A DNA stretch of 58,067 bases from positions 1 to 58,067 of the forward strand of contig NZ_JACHXD010000026.1 in NCBI RefSeq assembly GCF_014191875.1, written 5' to 3'. The notes under the pieces were generated by a model, which saw only the letters and a list, made by a program, of their open reading frames with translations, did not search any database and was not told the DNA's origin. Made by a program: the position numbers and the translations under genes. Source of the stretch: Pseudoduganella violacea. GTDB taxonomy: Bacteria; Pseudomonadota; Gammaproteobacteria; Burkholderiales; Burkholderiaceae_D. This document shows positions 54,978 to 58,067 of the stretch, in pieces. Every line of letters begins with the position of its first letter. Within the stretch, counting starts at the first letter, position 1.

Positions 54978-55759
54978 AATCGATCACCTCGCGCGACAAC
55001 GCGCAATACAAGGAACTCAAGCAGCTCGCCACCAGCTCGCAGGCGCGCCGCAAGGCCGGCCGCACCCTGCTCGACGGCGTGCACCTGTGTGAGACCTGGC
55101 TGCAGCTGCGCGGCGCGCCGGAGCAGTGCATTGTCAGCGAATCGGCGCTGCACCATCCGGAAGTGGCGGCCATCGTGATGCAATTGCAGGCCCACCACGC
55201 CCACTGTCTGAGCCTGCCCGACGCGCTGTACAACGCCATCAGCCAGGTCGAACATGGCGTCGGCCTGATGTTCATGGTGGAGACGCCGCAACGCGAAACG
55301 CCGGCCGCGCTGAGCGTGAACGCCGTCCTGCTCGACAATCTGCAAGACCCCGGCAACGTCGGCTCCATCCTGCGCAGCGCAGCGGCGGCCGGCATCAAGG
55401 AAGTGTATTGCAGCCCTGGCACGGCCTTCTGCTGGTCGCCCAAGGTGCTGCGCGCCGCGATGGGCGCCCACTTCGTGCTGGATATTTTCGAAAACGTCGA
55501 ACTGGCGCCGCTGCTGGAAAAGTCCCGCATCGCCACCCTGGCGACCAGCGGCTATGCCAAGCAGCGCCTGTACGACGTTGACCTGCGCCAGCCCGTGGCT
55601 TGGGTATTGGGCCATGAAGGGCAGGGCGTGTCGGACGAATTGCTGTCGCTGGCGCGCCACCAGGTGGTGATCCCGCACCTTGGCAAGGTCGAGTCGTTGA
55701 ATGTTGCCGCGTGCGCGGCGGTATGCTTTTTCGAGCAAGTAAGGCAGAATCAGGCTTAA
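54974..55759 (+). CDS. TrmH/SpoU-family RNA methyltransferase
   Basis: The 261-residue product has an N-terminal substrate-binding domain (ITSRDNAQYKELKQLATSSQ) and a SPOUT catalytic domain with the three motifs LLDNLQDPGNVGSILRSA, WVLGHEGQGVS and IPHLGKVESLNVAACAAV. Members 2'-O-methylate rRNA or tRNA; the target base cannot be assigned. It overlaps rnhB by 4 bases and ends the lipid A to rnhB transcript. Confidence 0.92.
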   Translation: MKSITSRDNAQYKELKQLATSSQARRKAGRTLLDGVHLCETWLQLRGAPEQCIVSESALHHPEVAAIVMQLQAHHAHCLSLPDALYNAISQVEHGVGLMFMVETPQRETPAALSVNAVLLDNLQDPGNVGSILRSAAAAGIKEVYCSPGTAFCWSPKVLRAAMGAHFVLDIFENVELAPLLEKSRIATLATSGYAKQRLYDVDLRQPVAWVLGHEGQGVSDELLSLARHQVVIPHLGKVESLNVAACAAVCFFEQVRQNQA

Positions 55760-55790
55760 TGCCCTCGCGGCGCGCGTACAGGAGCAATCC

Positions 55791-56984
55791 ATGGATATCG
55801 CGGCTTTGCATTTTCTGGTGGCGGAAGGTGAACCGGTCCAGCGCGAACTGCTGGCCGGGATGCTGCGCCATATGGGCGCGGTACGCGTCTCGACGGTGGC
55901 GGATGGGCAGACCGCCCTGAATATGCTGGAGGGCAGCGAACCGCCCATCGACATCGCCTTGCTGGACCTGGCCCTGCCCGGCATGGACGGGCTGGAACTG
56001 ATACGCCGCCTGTCCGATGCCGACAGCGCCGCCGGCCTGATCGTGGTCGGCTCGCAAAGCAGCGACCTGCTGTTCTGCGTCGAAACCATGGCCTTGGCCT
56101 ACGGCGTTAATCTGCTGGGCGCCCTCGGCAAACCGCTCAGCAGCACACGCCTGCAGCCCCTGATCGCCAACTACACCACGCCCGTCGCCACGGCCAAGCC
56201 GGTGAATCTGCCGTCCTTCAGCTTCGCCGACGTGGGCCGCGGCCTGCAGGCGCGCGAATTCGATCCCTTCTTCCAGCCCAAGATCGAGCTGGAAACCGGG
56301 CAGTTAAAGGGCTTGGAGATGTTTGCGCGCTGGCGCCACCCCCAGCATGGCGTGCTCGGACCGGCCGCCTTTGTCGGCGTGCTGGAGGAGAACCGGCGCA
56401 TCGATTTCCTCGACTGGAGCATGATCGAAAAATCGGTGGCCGCCTGCCGCGCGCTGCACGATCAGAACATCCCGATTTCCTTCTCGGTCAACGTCGATCC
56501 CACCACGCTGGCCCATCCCCAGTTCATCCCGCAGATGACGGCCTGCCTGGAACGCCACCGCATCCTGGCCGACTACATCACCTTCGAGATCACCGAATCG
56601 GCCGTGCTGTCCACCAACGCGCACTTCCTGGAACGCCTGCTGCGCCTGCGCATGCTGGGTTTCGGCCTGGCCATCGACGATTACGGCACCGCGCGTTCGA
56701 ACCTGCAACTGCTGGCGGCCATCCCATTTTCGGAACTCAAAATTGACCGCAGCTTCGTCGATGGCGCCTCAAGAAAGCGAGCCATCGGCACTGTGCTCAA
56801 ATCCTGCCTTGGCCTGGCGCGCAGCCTGGATCGGCACTCCTGCGCCGTCGGCGTCGAAACCCGCCAGGACTGGGACTTTCTGCAAGGCCTGGGCTGTACC
56901 TACGCCCAGGGCTTCTACATTGCCAGCCCAATGCCGGTGGAAGAGATTCCCGGCTGGCTGGCGGACTGGCGCCACTTCTTCTGA
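55791..56984 (+). CDS. Receiver-EAL protein, putative c-di-GMP phosphodiesterase
   Basis: The 397-residue product has a receiver domain (1-125) with Asp59 in LLDLALPGMDG, but its acidic pocket reads AEGEP where DDEP is usual, so phosphorylation is doubtful. The EAL domain (about 145-395) has EMFARW in place of EALxRW, SVNVDP, FEITES, AIDDYG, LKIDRSF, VGVE and YAQGF. All metal and catalytic residues that can be checked are kept, so it may hydrolyse c-di-GMP. AGGAG precedes the ATG. It could act on the same signal as the PilZ protein at 34055. Confidence 0.88.
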   Translation: MDIAALHFLVAEGEPVQRELLAGMLRHMGAVRVSTVADGQTALNMLEGSEPPIDIALLDLALPGMDGLELIRRLSDADSAAGLIVVGSQSSDLLFCVETMALAYGVNLLGALGKPLSSTRLQPLIANYTTPVATAKPVNLPSFSFADVGRGLQAREFDPFFQPKIELETGQLKGLEMFARWRHPQHGVLGPAAFVGVLEENRRIDFLDWSMIEKSVAACRALHDQNIPISFSVNVDPTTLAHPQFIPQMTACLERHRILADYITFEITESAVLSTNAHFLERLLRLRMLGFGLAIDDYGTARSNLQLLAAIPFSELKIDRSFVDGASRKRAIGTVLKSCLGLARSLDRHSCAVGVETRQDWDFLQGLGCTYAQGFYIASPMPVEEIPGWLADWRHFF

Positions 56985-57084
56985 AAAGACTCTTTTAGCA
57001 GTTTCATTGCGAAGTTAGTAATGGTGGAACTAATAATTCGTTTTTTAAAGGGCTGATGTTGCCTTGTAACTTAAGCGAATTAAA

Positions 57085-57828
57085 TTAATCCAAAGACTTC
57101 AAAACCTTAAATGTAATAGAAATGTTTGTGGCCCGTTCAATTTCGAAACGTGCGCCTCTATAGCCAATCGAACGTCCTTGAGCCAAGTCATATTTGAGTT
57201 CTTGAGAGAAGGCGGGGCGTGCCATGTCATCCTTAAATTCTCGATAGAGAATTGATATTGTGTTTTGAGAAACTCCGCTGTAAACTAGCTCTCTTTTAAA
57301 TGAGGTACTTCCCCAACGCTCCACTGTTGTTGCTTTGTAGTCGATTGATGGATGATCATCTGCATCCGGGTTGCGCGAATTTGGATGTGGGAACCAATAT
57401 ACCTTTGTTGGGTTGTTAGTCTGGTTCGGAATGAATAAACCTCCTACAACTCGGCTTGTAGTGGCTCTACTGAGCAGAACCTCATTGCTTGAACGATAGA
57501 ATTTTCCTTCTCTATTTTCACCTGAAAGATAGAATTTTCCAGCCCGAAATGTGACTGAGTTGAGTCCCATACGTTCACTTTTGTGAACAATATCCATTTT
57601 TGTTTCGATTGCTGGTGTTGTGGAACGGAGCGCTGTTGATACCATACTCTGGCCTACCTCTACTTCTGATCGAGCTCCTTCAGTAGGAAGTGAAACTACC
57701 TCGTCGCGTTCAGCAGTAATTGGTGAGTAAGGTACCTGTAGTAAGTTTATTGGCGCGGGTTTGCGTCCGGCGCAAGATGTTAAAAAGAAAATTGCAAGGA
57801 AAACTGGGGTGAAACGAAAGATTTTCAT
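57085..57828 (-). CDS. Putative lipoprotein, unknown function, AT-rich
   Basis: The 247-residue product has a lipoprotein signal peptide with the lipobox LTSC at about residues 17-20, followed by AGRKPAP. The rest is mixed polar sequence with strand-like runs such as GKFYLSGENREGKFYRSS and YRGARFEIERATNISITFKV. No family is recognised. It is clearly more AT-rich than the core genes and sits between a core gene and an IS end, so it may have been acquired. The flanks 56985-57084 and 57829-57977 show no further gene. Confidence 0.7.
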   Translation of the reverse strand: MKIFRFTPVFLAIFFLTSCAGRKPAPINLLQVPYSPITAERDEVVSLPTEGARSEVEVGQSMVSTALRSTTPAIETKMDIVHKSERMGLNSVTFRAGKFYLSGENREGKFYRSSNEVLLSRATTSRVVGGLFIPNQTNNPTKVYWFPHPNSRNPDADDHPSIDYKATTVERWGSTSFKRELVYSGVSQNTISILYREFKDDMARPAFSQELKYDLAQGRSIGYRGARFEIERATNISITFKVLKSLD

Positions 57829-57977
57829 TGGTGCCTTTTATTTTTCTGTGATTTGTCGATTAATTAATTTTGAGATTTGTGTGATTTTATACCTTTTTGG
57901 ACGAGAAAATTAGTATTCGCAAAGTTGCAAATTAAATAATATCGATCTTTGCGGATCTTAAGTCTATGTACATCTAG

Positions 57978-58067
57978 GGAAGCACTGATTAATTCATCAG
58001 GCGCTGCTCCGCGCGGCAGTCGGACCTGAGACAATAGCGGCATCCCCACTGTTCGCCATCGGCCATG
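57978..58067. mobile_element. Insertion sequence end, second copy (partial)
   Basis: These 90 bases are the exact reverse complement of 6-95. The element starts with GGAAGCACTGATTAATTC after a CTAG that fits an IS5-type target. The window stops inside the element. Confidence 0.75.

Overview
The window looks like a stretch of chromosome from a betaproteobacterium of the Burkholderiales, most likely Oxalobacteraceae close to Massilia, Duganella or Janthinobacterium. The pointers are high-GC coding with GC-rich third positions, a DUF1631 protein, a PEP-CTERM protein, a ZipA homologue between smc and ligA, and the block rpsB-tsf-pyrH-frr-uppS-cdsA-dxr-rseP-bamA-skp-lpxD-fabZ-lpxA-lpxB-rnhB. The genus is inferred. 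Both ends stop inside the same 90-bp insertion-sequence end, in inverted orientation, so the window is probably one whole contig of a draft assembly broken at IS copies.

Left accessory part (1-4360): an IS end cuts off a winged-helix/nSTAND-type NTPase regulator (minus strand). Divergent from it is a two-gene unit: a protein resembling the P47/TULIP lipid-binding fold, then a protein with a DUF4214-like helical start and a probable beta-propeller. Base composition changes abruptly inside the first of these genes. The shared upstream region holds two TTCCGGAA boxes exactly 11 bp apart. This is the best candidate here for an undescribed system.

4361-19205: mgtA with a small outer-membrane protein gene behind a long leader; the glycine cleavage operon gcvT-gcvH-gcvP under a tandem glycine riboswitch, with a good sigma70 promoter and a hairpin between gcvH and gcvP; a lone ClpP-like protease; a 64-residue hydrophilic protein; a DUF1631 protein; an internally deleted low-molecular-weight tyrosine phosphatase; a beta-lactamase-fold serine hydrolase; and a degenerate PAP2 protein.

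19313-34027: smc-zipA-ligA-galU-def in tight linkage, an OPT-family transporter with an aldo/keto reductase, then a MipA/OmpV outer-membrane protein divergent from a QseBC/PmrAB-like two-component system. LigA carries an extra segment of about 85 residues that looks like a repeat of its helix-hairpin-helix unit.

34055-40038 (all minus strand): a YcgR-like PilZ protein, an RluF-type pseudouridine synthase, glnD, map and a PEP-CTERM protein. Divergent from these, 40375-54977 holds translation genes (rpsB, tsf, pyrH, frr), isoprenoid and phospholipid genes (uppS, cdsA, dxr), envelope assembly and stress genes (rseP, bamA, skp), lipid A synthesis (lpxD, fabZ, lpxA, lpxB) and rnhB. Many of these genes overlap by 1-4 bases. 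A TrmH-family methyltransferase and a receiver-EAL protein follow. The right end is an AT-rich lipoprotein gene and the second IS end.

Four strong palindromes containing a TGTCC-type core sit immediately 3' of genes (4368, 16668, 30833, 43656). They look like a dispersed REP-like family used as, or placed at, transcript ends. No rRNA, tRNA or CRISPR array was seen.
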